Assembly: GCA_036005845.1 (NCBI GenBank)
Contig: DASYQD010000089.1
Location: forward strand, 1 to 51,177
DNA length: 51,177 nucleotides
Direction: 5' to 3'
Origin: DASYQD01 sp036005845
GTDB taxonomy: Bacteria; Acidobacteriota; Thermoanaerobaculia; Multivoradales; JAIOJS01
Shown here: positions 17,574-28,014 of the stretch, in pieces
Layout: the number at the start of each line of letters is the position of its first letter
How positions within the stretch are numbered: position 1 is the stretch's first letter
Translations under genes and position numbers: made by a program
The notes under the pieces: generated by a model
Told to the model about the DNA's origin: nothing
Databases searched by the model: none
The model's input: only the letters and a program-made list of their open reading frames with translations

Positions 17574-18143
17574 ATGCCGGTCAGCGCTCGGTCTTCTCGC
17601 CTCGCGGCGCTCGTCGTCTGCGCGCTGCTGCCGGCGGCGGCGAACGCGCGCCTCCCCACGCCGCGACCGCCGGACTCCTGCGGCAATCCGGCGCTGGTGA
17701 ACGATTCCTATGAAAGCCACTGGGGCAAGGTGGTCGAGGTCGTCGACCCGGTCACCGTCGTCGTCGAGTGCGTCGTCGACCCGCTGCCCAAGGGACATAC
17801 CCCCGGGCCCGTGCGCTGCGTGCACGAGACACTCAAGCTCGTGCAGCTCGAGCCGCCGCCGGCGAGCTCGCCGCTGTGGGAGAAGGCGCGGCGCGGGCTC
17901 GAGCGGCGGACGCTCGGCCGCGTCGTCGACTACGCCATCTCGCACTTCCAGGAGACGCGCGGCGCCACCAACGTCATCCTCAACTTCGCCGATCCCGAGA
18001 ACGAGCGCCTGCTGCGCCAGGGGCTCGCCAGCTACCGAGACTTCGGCGACTACGCCGTCGACTGGTACACCGACTGCGTCTATAAGCGACTCGAGGCCGA
18101 AGCGCGCGCCGCCCGGCGCGGCATCTGGGCGCGCGGCTCGTGA
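17574..18143 (+). CDS. Exported SNase-fold protein lacking nuclease residues
   Basis: 189 aa from ATG at 17574, with a signal peptide ending near ANA-R26. The body keeps the staphylococcal-nuclease order. A strand HWGKVVEVVDPVTVVVE is followed by an OB-like segment, NVILNFADPENERLLRQGLA, and the family's C-terminal helix EAEARAARRGIWA. The catalytic positions do not match: the D-G-D-T turn is D-P-V-T, the VRLxGIDAPE segment is LVQLEPPP, and the active-site Arg region has no counterpart. It is therefore probably a binding or structural derivative. The next gene, a kinase fusion, starts 47 nt later and may be cotranscribed. The fold call is moderate; loss of catalysis is directly visible if the fold is right. 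Confidence 0.6.
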   Translation: MPVSARSSRLAALVVCALLPAAANARLPTPRPPDSCGNPALVNDSYESHWGKVVEVVDPVTVVVECVVDPLPKGHTPGPVRCVHETLKLVQLEPPPASSPLWEKARRGLERRTLGRVVDYAISHFQETRGATNVILNFADPENERLLRQGLASYRDFGDYAVDWYTDCVYKRLEAEARAARRGIWARGS

Positions 18144-18190
18144 ACGGCTGAACGGCCCGTTTTTCGCGGATGGTCAGCGGAGGGCGCACG

Positions 18191-20689
<2,499 letters not shown>

Positions 20690-20739
20690 GCCGCGTGTAG
20701 CGCTCCGCGGCGGAAGCCGGTGATACGGTCGTCCGCAGC

Positions 20740-21366
20740 GTGTCCGCCTCGGCGCCTCCGCCTCCCGGTTCGCCGGCTCCGCCAGAAGGCGAGCTCACCG
20801 GCCTGCTCCGCGCCTGGCGCGAAGGTGACGCCGCGGCAGCCGACGAGCTGCTGCCGCTGGTCTACGACGAGCTACGGCGAATCGCCGGGCAGCGCATGCG
20901 CGCCGAGCGCGGCGGCCACACGCTGCAGCCGACGGCGCTGGTGCACGAGGCCTTCCTGCGCTTGGTCGGCCAGCCCATCGACTGGCAGGACCGCGGCCAC
21001 TTCTTCGCCGTCGCCTCGCGGGCGATGCGGCGGGTGGCGGTCGATCACGCGCGCGCCGGGCTGGCGCAGAAACGCGGCGCCGGGGCGCGCGTCGACCTCG
21101 GCAACGCCGGAGAGCCGGCGGTCGAGCCGAAGAGTGTCGACGTCATGGCGCTCGACGCCGCGCTGTCGCGGCTCGAGCAGATGAGCGCGCAGCAGGCCCG
21201 CGTCGTCGAGCTGCGCTACTTCGCCGGCCTGTCGCTCGAGGAGGTGGCCGACGTGCTCGACCGCTCGCGCGCCAGCGTCTTCCGCGACTGGCGGGCGGCG
21301 AAGACCTGGCTCTTCCGCGAGCTGTCGGGGGACGTCAGCGGCCCGCCAGCAGCGGGAACGGATTGA
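20740..21366 (+). CDS. ECF-family RNA polymerase sigma factor (TIGR02999-like)
   Basis: 208 aa from GTG at 20740. Region 2 contains LLPLVYDELRRIAGQRMRAE, TLQPTALVHEAFLRL and HFFAVASRAMRRVAVDHAR. Region 4 contains QQARVVELRYFAGLSLEEVA and DVLDRSRASVFRDWRAAKTW. This ECF subgroup is common in Acidobacteria and Planctomycetes and is usually encoded next to Hanks kinases. Here the kinase fusion lies 50 nt upstream. No anti-sigma factor is visible, so the kinase is the likely regulator. The last 32 nt overlap the 3' end of an opposing M23 peptidase gene. Confidence 0.9.
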   Translation: MSASAPPPPGSPAPPEGELTGLLRAWREGDAAAADELLPLVYDELRRIAGQRMRAERGGHTLQPTALVHEAFLRLVGQPIDWQDRGHFFAVASRAMRRVAVDHARAGLAQKRGAGARVDLGNAGEPAVEPKSVDVMALDAALSRLEQMSAQQARVVELRYFAGLSLEEVADVLDRSRASVFRDWRAAKTWLFRELSGDVSGPPAAGTD

Positions 21367-22069
21367 CGGCGTCGCCCTTCCACCACTTCCCTTCCGGCCC
21401 CAGGCGGAAGATGGTGAAGTGCAGGTGCGGCACGTCCTTCGGCGCGTTGCCGGAGGTGCCGACGTAGCCGATCACCTGCCCCTGGCGGACGGCATCGCCC
21501 TCGTCGAGCCCCGGCGCGTACGACTCGAGGTGCGCGTAGTAGAGCTCGTAGCGGCCGCTCGGGTCGCGCTCGTAGATGGTGAGCCCGCCCGCCTTGCTGG
21601 TGAAGAGCTTGTCGACGACGCCGTCGGCGGCGGCGACGATCGGCGTGTTGCGCTGGGCGAGGATGTCGATCGCCTCGTGGCGGCGGCCGCCGCTGCGCGG
21701 CTCGTCGAACTGGTCGTGCAGCTCGTCGGTCGAGACGCCAGCCACCGGCACGATGAGCGGCGGCAGTCCCAGGGCGCCGGCCGCGGCGGGGCGCAGCGCA
21801 GCAACGGTGTTGGCGGGCGTCGCGTGCGGCAGCGGCAGCCACGAGCGCCAGCCGCCAGCCTCAGCGCGAGGCGCGGCTGCCGAGAGCGTCGCGGAGGGCT
21901 TCGCCGCGGGCTCGGGGAACATCACCGCCGGCGGTCCGTCGGCGGTGCCCACCGTCTGGGTGAGCGGCCGTGGCTTGCGCAAGCCGCCGAGGCCCCAGTC
22001 GAAGAGCGCCAGCAGCCCACCCCACACCACGAAAGCGATGATCGCGAACGTACGCGCCTGCAGCTTCAT
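21335..22069 (-). CDS. M23 family peptidase (LytM-like endopeptidase)
   Basis: 244 aa from ATG at 22069. One N-terminal membrane helix (FAIIAFVVWGGLLALFDWGL) anchors the protein with its catalytic part outside. An Ala/Pro-rich linker of about 80 residues leads to the LytM domain: DQFDEPRSGGRRHEAIDILA (His and Asp zinc ligands), GGLTIYERDPSGRYELYYAH, GQVIGYVGTSG and HLHFTIF (HxH). All zinc ligands are present, so an active peptidoglycan endopeptidase is expected, in contrast to EnvC/NlpD-type activators. Its 3' end overlaps the sigma-factor gene by 32 nt tail to tail. Confidence 0.9.
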   Translation of the reverse strand: MKLQARTFAIIAFVVWGGLLALFDWGLGGLRKPRPLTQTVGTADGPPAVMFPEPAAKPSATLSAAAPRAEAGGWRSWLPLPHATPANTVAALRPAAAGALGLPPLIVPVAGVSTDELHDQFDEPRSGGRRHEAIDILAQRNTPIVAAADGVVDKLFTSKAGGLTIYERDPSGRYELYYAHLESYAPGLDEGDAVRQGQVIGYVGTSGNAPKDVPHLHFTIFRLGPEGKWWKGDAVNPFPLLAGR

Positions 22070-22300
22070 CGTCCCCGGCTGCGGACGCGAACGCGGCCGC
22101 GGGCGGCGGCGGTGCCACCTCAGCTGCGGCGCGCGTGGGCGTTGCACCGGCGGCGGCGAGGGGCCGACGACGGACCTCACGACGTGGGTCCTCCCGGACG
22201 CACCGTCAGCGGCCAAGGCGCGAAAGCGGAAGTGAAGCTCGGCACGCCCAGCGAGTTGCAGAATTTGTGCCGCGGCCAGGCGTCGTGCCGCCGAGCGGCG

Positions 22301-23179
22301 TCACCGCGACTCGGTCGCCGGCGCGGCGCTGACGGCGTCGCGCAGCAGCTCCGCCGTCGTCGAGCGCTCGCCGCGCCGGCCGATCTCACCCAGCCACGCG
22401 GCGAAGAGCGCCAGGCAGGCGACGAGCAGCACGAGCCCCGCCGGCACCCACATCAGCAAACCGGCGAGCTGCTGGTCGGCGAGGGCGTCGACGCCATGCG
22501 CGAGGTCGCGCGCCGCGTGCGTCGGATACCAGGGCGTGCGGGCGACGGTGAGCAGCGCGCCGAGCAGCCCGCAGTGCGCGGCGGTGGCGAAGACGACGAG
22601 CACGCCGGCGCCGTAGCCGAGGCGGCCGAAGCGGCCGTAGACGAGCGCCCACCAGAACAGCGCCGCGCTGACGAAGAAGGTGAGGTGCTGCACCGCGTGC
22701 AGGCCGTCGTGCGCGAGCGCCGCCTCGAACGGGCCCCGTGCGTGCCAGAACCAGAGCACCGCCGCCTGCTGTGCGAGCACGGCGACCGGTGTGGTGATGC
22801 GGCGCCACGCCGCCACCGCAGCGGGTCGCCGCACCTCGTCGCCGACGCGCGCGCGCCATCGCGGCGGCAGCGCCCACAGCAGCACGAGCAGCGGCCGCCC
22901 GAGCGCCAGCAGCGGCGCCGCCACCAGCATCAGCAGCTCGTGCTGCCCCATGTGGGCGGCGAAGCGCAGGTCGGCGAGCGGCGCCAGCGGCGGCCCGAGC
23001 CCGGCGAGAAGCGCCACGATGCCCGCCGCCGCGCTCGCCGCCGCCCAGCGCGGCACGCCGGCGCCGACGCCGGCGCGGCGCCAGAGCCGCGCCAGCCCGA
23101 CGCCGTAGCCGCAGGCGAGCGCCGTCGCGCCGGCGACGCCCGCGAGGTCCCAGCCGTTGAGCTCGCCCGGAACACTCAC
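22301..23179 (-). CDS. ctaG: Cytochrome c oxidase assembly factor CtaG (caa3 type)
   Basis: 292 aa with seven predicted membrane helices. The family residues are visible in RFAAHMGQHELLMLVAAPLL, LWFWHARGPFEAALAHDGLH and AVQHLTFFVSAALFWW. The His-rich helices belong to the CtaG_Cox11-unrelated caa3_CtaG family needed for CuB/CuA maturation in caa3 oxidases. The start is GTG at 23179, sharing GTGA with the stop of the upstream small membrane protein. It is the last gene of the operon that starts at the PQQ dehydrogenase; 231 nt without a recognised feature follow before the next start. Confidence 0.9.
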   Translation of the reverse strand: MSVPGELNGWDLAGVAGATALACGYGVGLARLWRRAGVGAGVPRWAAASAAAGIVALLAGLGPPLAPLADLRFAAHMGQHELLMLVAAPLLALGRPLLVLLWALPPRWRARVGDEVRRPAAVAAWRRITTPVAVLAQQAAVLWFWHARGPFEAALAHDGLHAVQHLTFFVSAALFWWALVYGRFGRLGYGAGVLVVFATAAHCGLLGALLTVARTPWYPTHAARDLAHGVDALADQQLAGLLMWVPAGLVLLVACLALFAAWLGEIGRRGERSTTAELLRDAVSAAPATESR

Positions 23180-23664
23180 TTGCAGGGCTCCAGGATGAAC
23201 CCCGGCACGTCGCTGGCGATCACCAGCAGCACGAAGAACAAACCGAGACCCACGCCCGCCCAGGCGAGCGCGCCGCGCACCTGCGCCGGCGCGTCCTGCG
23301 CCACCCGCGCGCCGCCGTCGACGACGAGCGGCGCCGGCGGCGTCGCGGTGCCCGCCACCTCCGCCGCCAAGAGCGCCGACGGCGTCTGCTCGTCATGGCC
23401 GCCGCGCCGCGGCCAGCAGTACGCGAGCCCGAGCAGCGTGACCACCAGCGCCGCGGCGGTCACCGCGTGGAGCGGCCACACCGTGCCGCTCTTGCACAAT
23501 GGGCGCACCATCGGCAGGTCGATGGCGAGCTGTACGCACCAGGCGAGCGGCCCGGCGAGCGTCGCCAGCAACAGCCAGCGATCCTGCCCCGACAGCGACG
23601 GCCGCCGCGGCGCCACCTCGGCTCGCACGCGGTCGCCTTCTGGATCAAGATCGCGATCGCTCAC
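23176..23664 (-). CDS. Small membrane protein of the caa3 operon, unknown function
   Basis: 162 aa from GTG at 23664, overlapping the coxC stop by 4 nt and, at its own end, the ctaG start by 4 nt. Three hydrophobic segments are seen at about 33-50, 65-82 and 133-152. A conserved-looking C-terminus reads VIASDVPGFILEPCK, placing a Cys after the last helix on the periplasmic side. It is not subunit IV of the CoxD or CyoD type. Position between coxC and ctaG suggests an accessory or copper-handling role, but no motif other than that Cys supports this. The overlaps on both sides make it very likely to be translated. Confidence 0.8.
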   Translation of the reverse strand: MSDRDLDPEGDRVRAEVAPRRPSLSGQDRWLLLATLAGPLAWCVQLAIDLPMVRPLCKSGTVWPLHAVTAAALVVTLLGLAYCWPRRGGHDEQTPSALLAAEVAGTATPPAPLVVDGGARVAQDAPAQVRGALAWAGVGLGLFFVLLVIASDVPGFILEPCK

Positions 23665-24266
23665 GACCACCTCGGCAGCAGGTAGACCACGACGTAGAGC
23701 GGCACCCAGACGAGCACCACGAAGTCCCAGTAGCCGCAGTCCTCGGCGACGTCGACGAAGCGCCGCGCGTCGGTCTTCTTGAACAGCTCGCGCGTCAGCA
23801 CCCAGCTCTCCACCGCGTCGGTGGCGAGGTGCGTGGTGTGGAAGCCGAGCACCAGCCAGACGATCGAGCCGTAGGCGTTGCTGTCCCAGCGCACGTTGAG
23901 GTGCGCGAGCTCGAAACCGCGCAGCACCAGGAAGAGGACGCCGAAGAGATCGGCGATCACCATCCAGTAGCGCATCGCATGGGCGTCGAGCGCATGCGCC
24001 GCCTTCTCCGCCTTCTTCGACGGCCAGATGCTGGCCAGCATCACCGCGGTGTTCAACGTGCCCCACAGCAGGTCGGGCGGCATCCACGGCGACGGCGGCC
24101 ACTCGCCGCCGACGCTGCGCAGGTAGAACAGCGTCGCGAGCAGCATGGCGAACATCGTGCCCTCGATCGCCATGAAGCCCGCGTTGCCCCACCAGAGGAG
24201 GTCGCGGCTGCCGAAGGCGTGCTTCGGCAGCGCCGCCACGTCGAGGAAGGTGCGCCGCGGCTCCAT
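23661..24266 (-). CDS. coxC: Cytochrome c oxidase subunit III
   Basis: 201 aa with five membrane helices. WWGNAGFMAIEGTMFAMLLA carries the conserved Glu, and GFHTTHLATDAVESW and DCGYWDFVVLVWVPLYVVVY carry the His and Trp-x-Phe positions of subunit III. The short five-helix form is typical of caa3/bo-type enzymes. It starts one base after the coxA stop and overlaps the following gene by GTGA. Confidence 0.94.
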   Translation of the reverse strand: MEPRRTFLDVAALPKHAFGSRDLLWWGNAGFMAIEGTMFAMLLATLFYLRSVGGEWPPSPWMPPDLLWGTLNTAVMLASIWPSKKAEKAAHALDAHAMRYWMVIADLFGVLFLVLRGFELAHLNVRWDSNAYGSIVWLVLGFHTTHLATDAVESWVLTRELFKKTDARRFVDVAEDCGYWDFVVLVWVPLYVVVYLLPRWS

Positions 24267-24267
24267 C

Positions 24268-26268
24268 TCAGCCCGCCGCCTCTGCCGCGCTCAACGCCGC
24301 CGCGTCGTCGCCGGCCGGTGGCGACGCCGTCGACGGACGCTCGCCGCCCCTCTCGCCGTCTTCCGACTTCACGATCCAGCCGAGCAGGCTCAGGAAGAGC
24401 GGCACCATGCCGACCACCGGCCCCCACGGCGTGAACATGCCGGTCGCGAACACGAAAGCGATCGACAGCGCGGTGAACAGCGGCGCGATCGATGGGCCGG
24501 CCACGAAGTAGCGCAACTCCGGCTCGGCGTCGAGCAGGTTGGTCACCAGGAGCTCGGTCTTGTCGGGATCGAGGCCGGTGACGAAGGCGCTGCGCGCGCC
24601 CGGCGACCACAGCCCCTCGCGGCCGGTGACGATCGGCAGGTGGAGGAAGCCGTACGGCGGCGGCGGCGACTCGGTCGCCCACTCCAGCGTGTCGGCCGCC
24701 CATGGGTCGGCGCCCGCGCGCGCGCCGGCGAACATGCTCCAGAGCGCGTTGACGACGAAGAGGAGCACGCCCACGCCCAGCACCCACGAGCCCACGGTGG
24801 AGAGGAAGTTGAGGTCGCCCCACCCTCGCTGCGGCAGGTAGGTGTAGACGCGCCGCGGCATCCCGTAGAGGCCGAGCAGGTGCATCGGGAAGAAGGTGAG
24901 GTGGAAGCCGGTGAAGACGAAGGCGAAGCTCCAGCGCCCCAGCCTCTCGCTCGTCATCCGCCCGGTCATCTTCGGGAACCAGTGCACGACGGCGCCGAGC
25001 AGCGGGAAGATGGCGCCGCCGATCAGCACGTAGTGCAGGTGGGCGACGACGAAGAAGGTGTCGTGCACCTGCGTGTCGATGGGCACCGAGGCGAGGATGA
25101 CGCCGGTCAAGCCGCCGATGACGAAGGTCGAGAAGAAGCCGAACACGTAGAGCATCGGCACGCGCAGCACCAGCCTGCCGGTCCAGATCGTCGCCAGCCA
25201 GCAGAAGATCTGCACCCCGGTGGGGATCGAGATGATCATGCTGGCGGCGGTGAAGAAGCTCTCGCCGAGCTGCGGCAGCCCGGTGGTGAACATGTGGTGC
25301 ACCCAGAGGCCGAAGGCGACGAAGCCGGTGGCGACGAGGCTCGCCACCATCGCCGGGTAGCCGAACACCGGCCGCCGCGTGCTCGCGGCGACGATCGAGG
25401 AGACGAACCCCAGCGCCGGGATGAAGATGATGTACACCTCGGGATGCCCGAAGAACCAGAAGAGGTGCTGCCAGAGCAGCGCGTCGCCGCCCTCGGTGTA
25501 GTTGAAGAGCTGCGTGGCGACGAGCCGGTCGAGGGCGATGAAGGTGGTGCCGAGCATCACCGCCGGCATGGCGAAGATGACCATGAACTGGGTGACCACC
25601 TGCGCCCAGACGAACAGCGGCATGCGGTCGAGCGTCATCCCCGGCGCCCGCTGCTTGAAGGCGGTGACGATGATCTCGACCGCGACGATGAGCGCCGAGA
25701 TCTCGGTGAGCGAGATGAGCTGCGCCCACAGGTCGACGCGCTTGCCGGGCGAGAACGCCGTCGACAGCGGCACGTAGGCGAACCAGCCGGCGTCCGGCCC
25801 CATGCCGACGAAGAACGAGCCCCACAGCATCAAGCCGGCGATGAGGAAAAGGTAATAGCCGAGCGCGTTGAGGCGCGGGAAGGCGACGTTGCGCGTCCCC
25901 ACCATCAGCGGCACGAGATAGATCCCCATGCCGCCCATCACCGGCACGGCGAAGAGGAACATCATCGACGTGCCGTGCATGGTGAAGAGCTGGTCGTAGA
26001 GGTCGGGGCCGACGACCTTGCCCTCGGGGCGCATGAGCTGCAGGCGCATGAGCAGCGCCGCGGCGCCGGCGAGGGCGAACCAGACGAAGGCGGTGACGAC
26101 GTAGCGCCGGCCGATGTGCTTGTGGTCGACGTCGCGCAGCCAGGCGAGCGCGCCGTGCACCGACCAGGCGCGCTCGAGACGGGCGCGCTCGTCGGCCTCG
26201 GGGAGGATCGGCGCCTCGCGCCGTGCCACGGCCGGCGCCGGCTCGCTGGCGCTGCCCCCTCCCGTCAC
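24268..26268 (-). CDS. coxA: Cytochrome c oxidase subunit I (caa3 type)
   Basis: 666 aa from GTG at 26268 (VTGGGSASEPAPAVARREAP). The haem a/a3-CuB core is complete: GHPEVYIIFIPALG contains the cross-linked His-Tyr and the D-channel Glu, and VHHMFTTGLP and VVAHLHYVLIGGAIFPLLGA carry the CuB and haem ligands. The Glu in HPEVY places it with A1-type oxidases. The length exceeds the 530-560 aa norm: after the core come a linker with DKTELLVTNLLDAEPELRYF and two more helices near the C-terminus. The start overlaps the subunit II stop by four bases. It reduces O2 at the inner membrane and pumps protons. Confidence 0.95.
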   Translation of the reverse strand: MTGGGSASEPAPAVARREAPILPEADERARLERAWSVHGALAWLRDVDHKHIGRRYVVTAFVWFALAGAAALLMRLQLMRPEGKVVGPDLYDQLFTMHGTSMMFLFAVPVMGGMGIYLVPLMVGTRNVAFPRLNALGYYLFLIAGLMLWGSFFVGMGPDAGWFAYVPLSTAFSPGKRVDLWAQLISLTEISALIVAVEIIVTAFKQRAPGMTLDRMPLFVWAQVVTQFMVIFAMPAVMLGTTFIALDRLVATQLFNYTEGGDALLWQHLFWFFGHPEVYIIFIPALGFVSSIVAASTRRPVFGYPAMVASLVATGFVAFGLWVHHMFTTGLPQLGESFFTAASMIISIPTGVQIFCWLATIWTGRLVLRVPMLYVFGFFSTFVIGGLTGVILASVPIDTQVHDTFFVVAHLHYVLIGGAIFPLLGAVVHWFPKMTGRMTSERLGRWSFAFVFTGFHLTFFPMHLLGLYGMPRRVYTYLPQRGWGDLNFLSTVGSWVLGVGVLLFVVNALWSMFAGARAGADPWAADTLEWATESPPPPYGFLHLPIVTGREGLWSPGARSAFVTGLDPDKTELLVTNLLDAEPELRYFVAGPSIAPLFTALSIAFVFATGMFTPWGPVVGMVPLFLSLLGWIVKSEDGERGGERPSTASPPAGDDAAALSAAEAAG

Positions 26269-27341
26269 CGCAAGCTCCCCAGGTAGGCGACGAGCGCCTG
26301 CAGGTCTTCCTCGTGCAGCGGGTTGGGCGGCATCGCGTTGCCGGGCTTGACGTTCTGCGAGTCGCGCACCCAGCTCGCCAGGTGGCCCGAGCTGTTGGGC
26401 AGCGTCGCGGCGGCGATTGTGCCGCGGCTCGCGAGGTGCGTGAGGTCGGGGGCGTTGCGCGCGCCGGCGATGGTGCCGCGCACGCTGTGGCAGAGCACGC
26501 ACGAGGAGTGCTCGAACACCTGCTTGCCACGCAGCTCGGCGGCGTTCGCCGGCGCCGCGGCGGGGAGGCGCTGCGCGTCGAGCCAGGCGTCGAATGCGGC
26601 AGGCGGGTCCGCCACCAGCACGAGCCCCATGTGCGCGTGCTGCAGCCCGCAGAACTCGGCGCACTGGCCGGCGAAGTGGCCGGCGCGGTCGGCGCGGAAC
26701 CAGTGCCACGTCGTGCGGCCGGGGATGAGGTCCATCTTGCCGTGGAGGCGCGGCACCCAGAAGCTGTGGATGACGTCGTTCGACTGCAGCTTCAGCCGCA
26801 CCATGCGGCCCACCGGCACGTGCAGCTCGTTGGCAGTGGTCGCGGCCTTCCACGGCTGGTCGGTGTTCGGATAGGTGATCTCCCACCACCACTGGTGGCC
26901 GACGATCTCGACGTCGAGCGGCGACTCGACGAAAGCCGCCGACGAGACCGCGCTGCCGCCGTGCACGCTGGCGATCAGCAGGGCGACGAGGACGGCGCCG
27001 GTCACCAGGCCCCCGGCGGTGACGACGCGGACGAGACGGCGCTCGCGCTCGGGCTCGCGCGGCAGCACGGGCGCGCCGGCCAGCGGCTCGGCGGCAGAAG
27101 TCGGCGGCGCCGCGAGCCGCCGCCGGCGCGCGAGCGCCGGCACCAGCGCGAGCACCAGCACCACCACGTAGACGACCGCCGTGATCCAGAAGAACCACCA
27201 CCAGAGATGGGCGAGCCGCTCGGCCTGGATCCCGGCCGGGTCGAGCGCGCCGCGCCGCGTGCAGCCGAGGACCAGCGCGCCGGCGAGGGCCGTGCCGAGC
27301 GCCGCGGCGAGCGCGCTCGCGCGGCGCCGCGCCGTCCTCAT
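26265..27341 (-). CDS. coxB: Cytochrome c oxidase subunit II with fused cytochrome c domain
   Basis: 358 aa. The lipoprotein-like signal ends at C27 (ALVLGC), followed by two membrane helices (45-70, 108-126). The CuA cupredoxin has H192, then QCAEFCGLQHAHM supplying C227, E229, C231, H235 and M238. A C-terminal monohaem cytochrome c (CVLCH at 281-285, likely Met ligand near 337 in NAMPPNP) defines the caa3 form, which accepts electrons directly from soluble or anchored cytochromes. A GGAGG site lies 6 nt before ATG. The gene follows the lipoprotein cytochrome c gene after 28 nt. Confidence 0.95.
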   Translation of the reverse strand: MRTARRRASALAAALGTALAGALVLGCTRRGALDPAGIQAERLAHLWWWFFWITAVVYVVVLVLALVPALARRRRLAAPPTSAAEPLAGAPVLPREPERERRLVRVVTAGGLVTGAVLVALLIASVHGGSAVSSAAFVESPLDVEIVGHQWWWEITYPNTDQPWKAATTANELHVPVGRMVRLKLQSNDVIHSFWVPRLHGKMDLIPGRTTWHWFRADRAGHFAGQCAEFCGLQHAHMGLVLVADPPAAFDAWLDAQRLPAAAPANAAELRGKQVFEHSSCVLCHSVRGTIAGARNAPDLTHLASRGTIAAATLPNSSGHLASWVRDSQNVKPGNAMPPNPLHEEDLQALVAYLGSLR

Positions 27342-27369
27342 TGCGGTCCTCCGGCATGCACCGGCAGGC

Positions 27370-28014
27370 TCATGACGGCCCTCCGGGCGCGCCCTGCGGC
27401 TCGGCGGCGTGGCGCAAGGGCTCCGGCGTGTTGACGTGCATCTCGTCCTGCCGCCCGGCCGCGGCGTCCATGCGCACGTTGCCGCTCAGCGACAGCACGA
27501 AGGCGGCGAGCTGCCAGATCTGGTCGGGCGGGATGCGGCCGCCGAACGACGGCATCCCGTTCGGCCGCCCCTCGGCGATGCTGGCGTAGATCTCCTCGGG
27601 ATCGCTGCCGTAGATCCACTTGGCGTCCATCAGCGGCGGCCCCATGCCGCCGCCGCCGTGCGCGTGGCAGCCGACGCAGTTGTACCAGCCGAAGAGCTTC
27701 TTGCCCTGGCTGATGGCGTAGGCGTTCGAGAGATACGGGTGGTCGATGCGCAGGTTCGCCGCCGCGGGGCCGGGCGACAGCGGGCTCAAGCGCACGGCGG
27801 GGCCGACGGGTGGCTTCGACGCCGGCGAGGTGCCGCGGAAGTCGCGGTGCTCGCGCCAGCAGCCGGCGAAGAGGATGCACAGCGCGAAAGCTGCGACGAC
27901 CACCACGTCATGGCGAGGAGCGGAGCGACGAAGCCATCTCGATCCACCACGCGCCGCGACGCATCGAGATCGCCACGGCCGCTGCGCGGCCTCGCGAGGA
28001 CGGACGTGACTCAC
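27370..28014 (-). CDS. Lipoprotein cytochrome c of the PQQ-dehydrogenase/caa3 operon
   Basis: 214 aa if read from GTG at 28014 (GTGA overlap with the upstream stop), or 178 aa from GTG at 27906. The signal VVVVAAFALCILFAGC has a good lipobox. The haem motif is CVGCH in KKLFGWYNCVGCHAHGGG, and the likely axial Met is in RPNGMPSFGGRI. The fold resembles the small cytochromes that shuttle electrons to haem-copper oxidases. The first 36 codons of the longer reading are exactly the REP-like element at 27907-28010, so they may be acquired; they do add Arg residues before the hydrophobic stretch. Likely role: electron carrier from the PQQ dehydrogenase to caa3 (XoxG-like by position only). Confidence 0.85.
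   Translation of the reverse strand: MSHVRPREAAQRPWRSRCVAARGGSRWLRRSAPRHDVVVVAAFALCILFAGCWREHRDFRGTSPASKPPVGPAVRLSPLSPGPAAANLRIDHPYLSNAYAISQGKKLFGWYNCVGCHAHGGGGMGPPLMDAKWIYGSDPEEIYASIAEGRPNGMPSFGGRIPPDQIWQLAAFVLSLSGNVRMDAAAGRQDEMHVNTPEPLRHAAEPQGAPGGPS
27907..28010. repeat. REP/BIME-like inverted pair of GTCAT...GATC units, tails out
   Basis: The left unit at 27907-27943 begins GTCATGGCGAGGAGCGGAGC and ends ATCTCGAT. The right unit at 27963-28010 begins ATCGAGATCGCC and ends GGACGTGAC, the complementary orientation and more diverged. They flank a 19-nt centre. The element starts immediately after the TGA of the XoxJ-like gene and stops immediately before GTG 27906 of the cytochrome c gene. 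A related pair in the opposite arrangement lies at 39351-39431. Confidence 0.75.

Noticed and set aside
24268..27357. A very long frame suggesting a fused subunit II-I oxidase
   Set aside because: Subunit II is encoded in a different frame with its own stop at 26265; the upstream part of the long frame is low-complexity shadow, and GTG 26268 is the natural coxA start.
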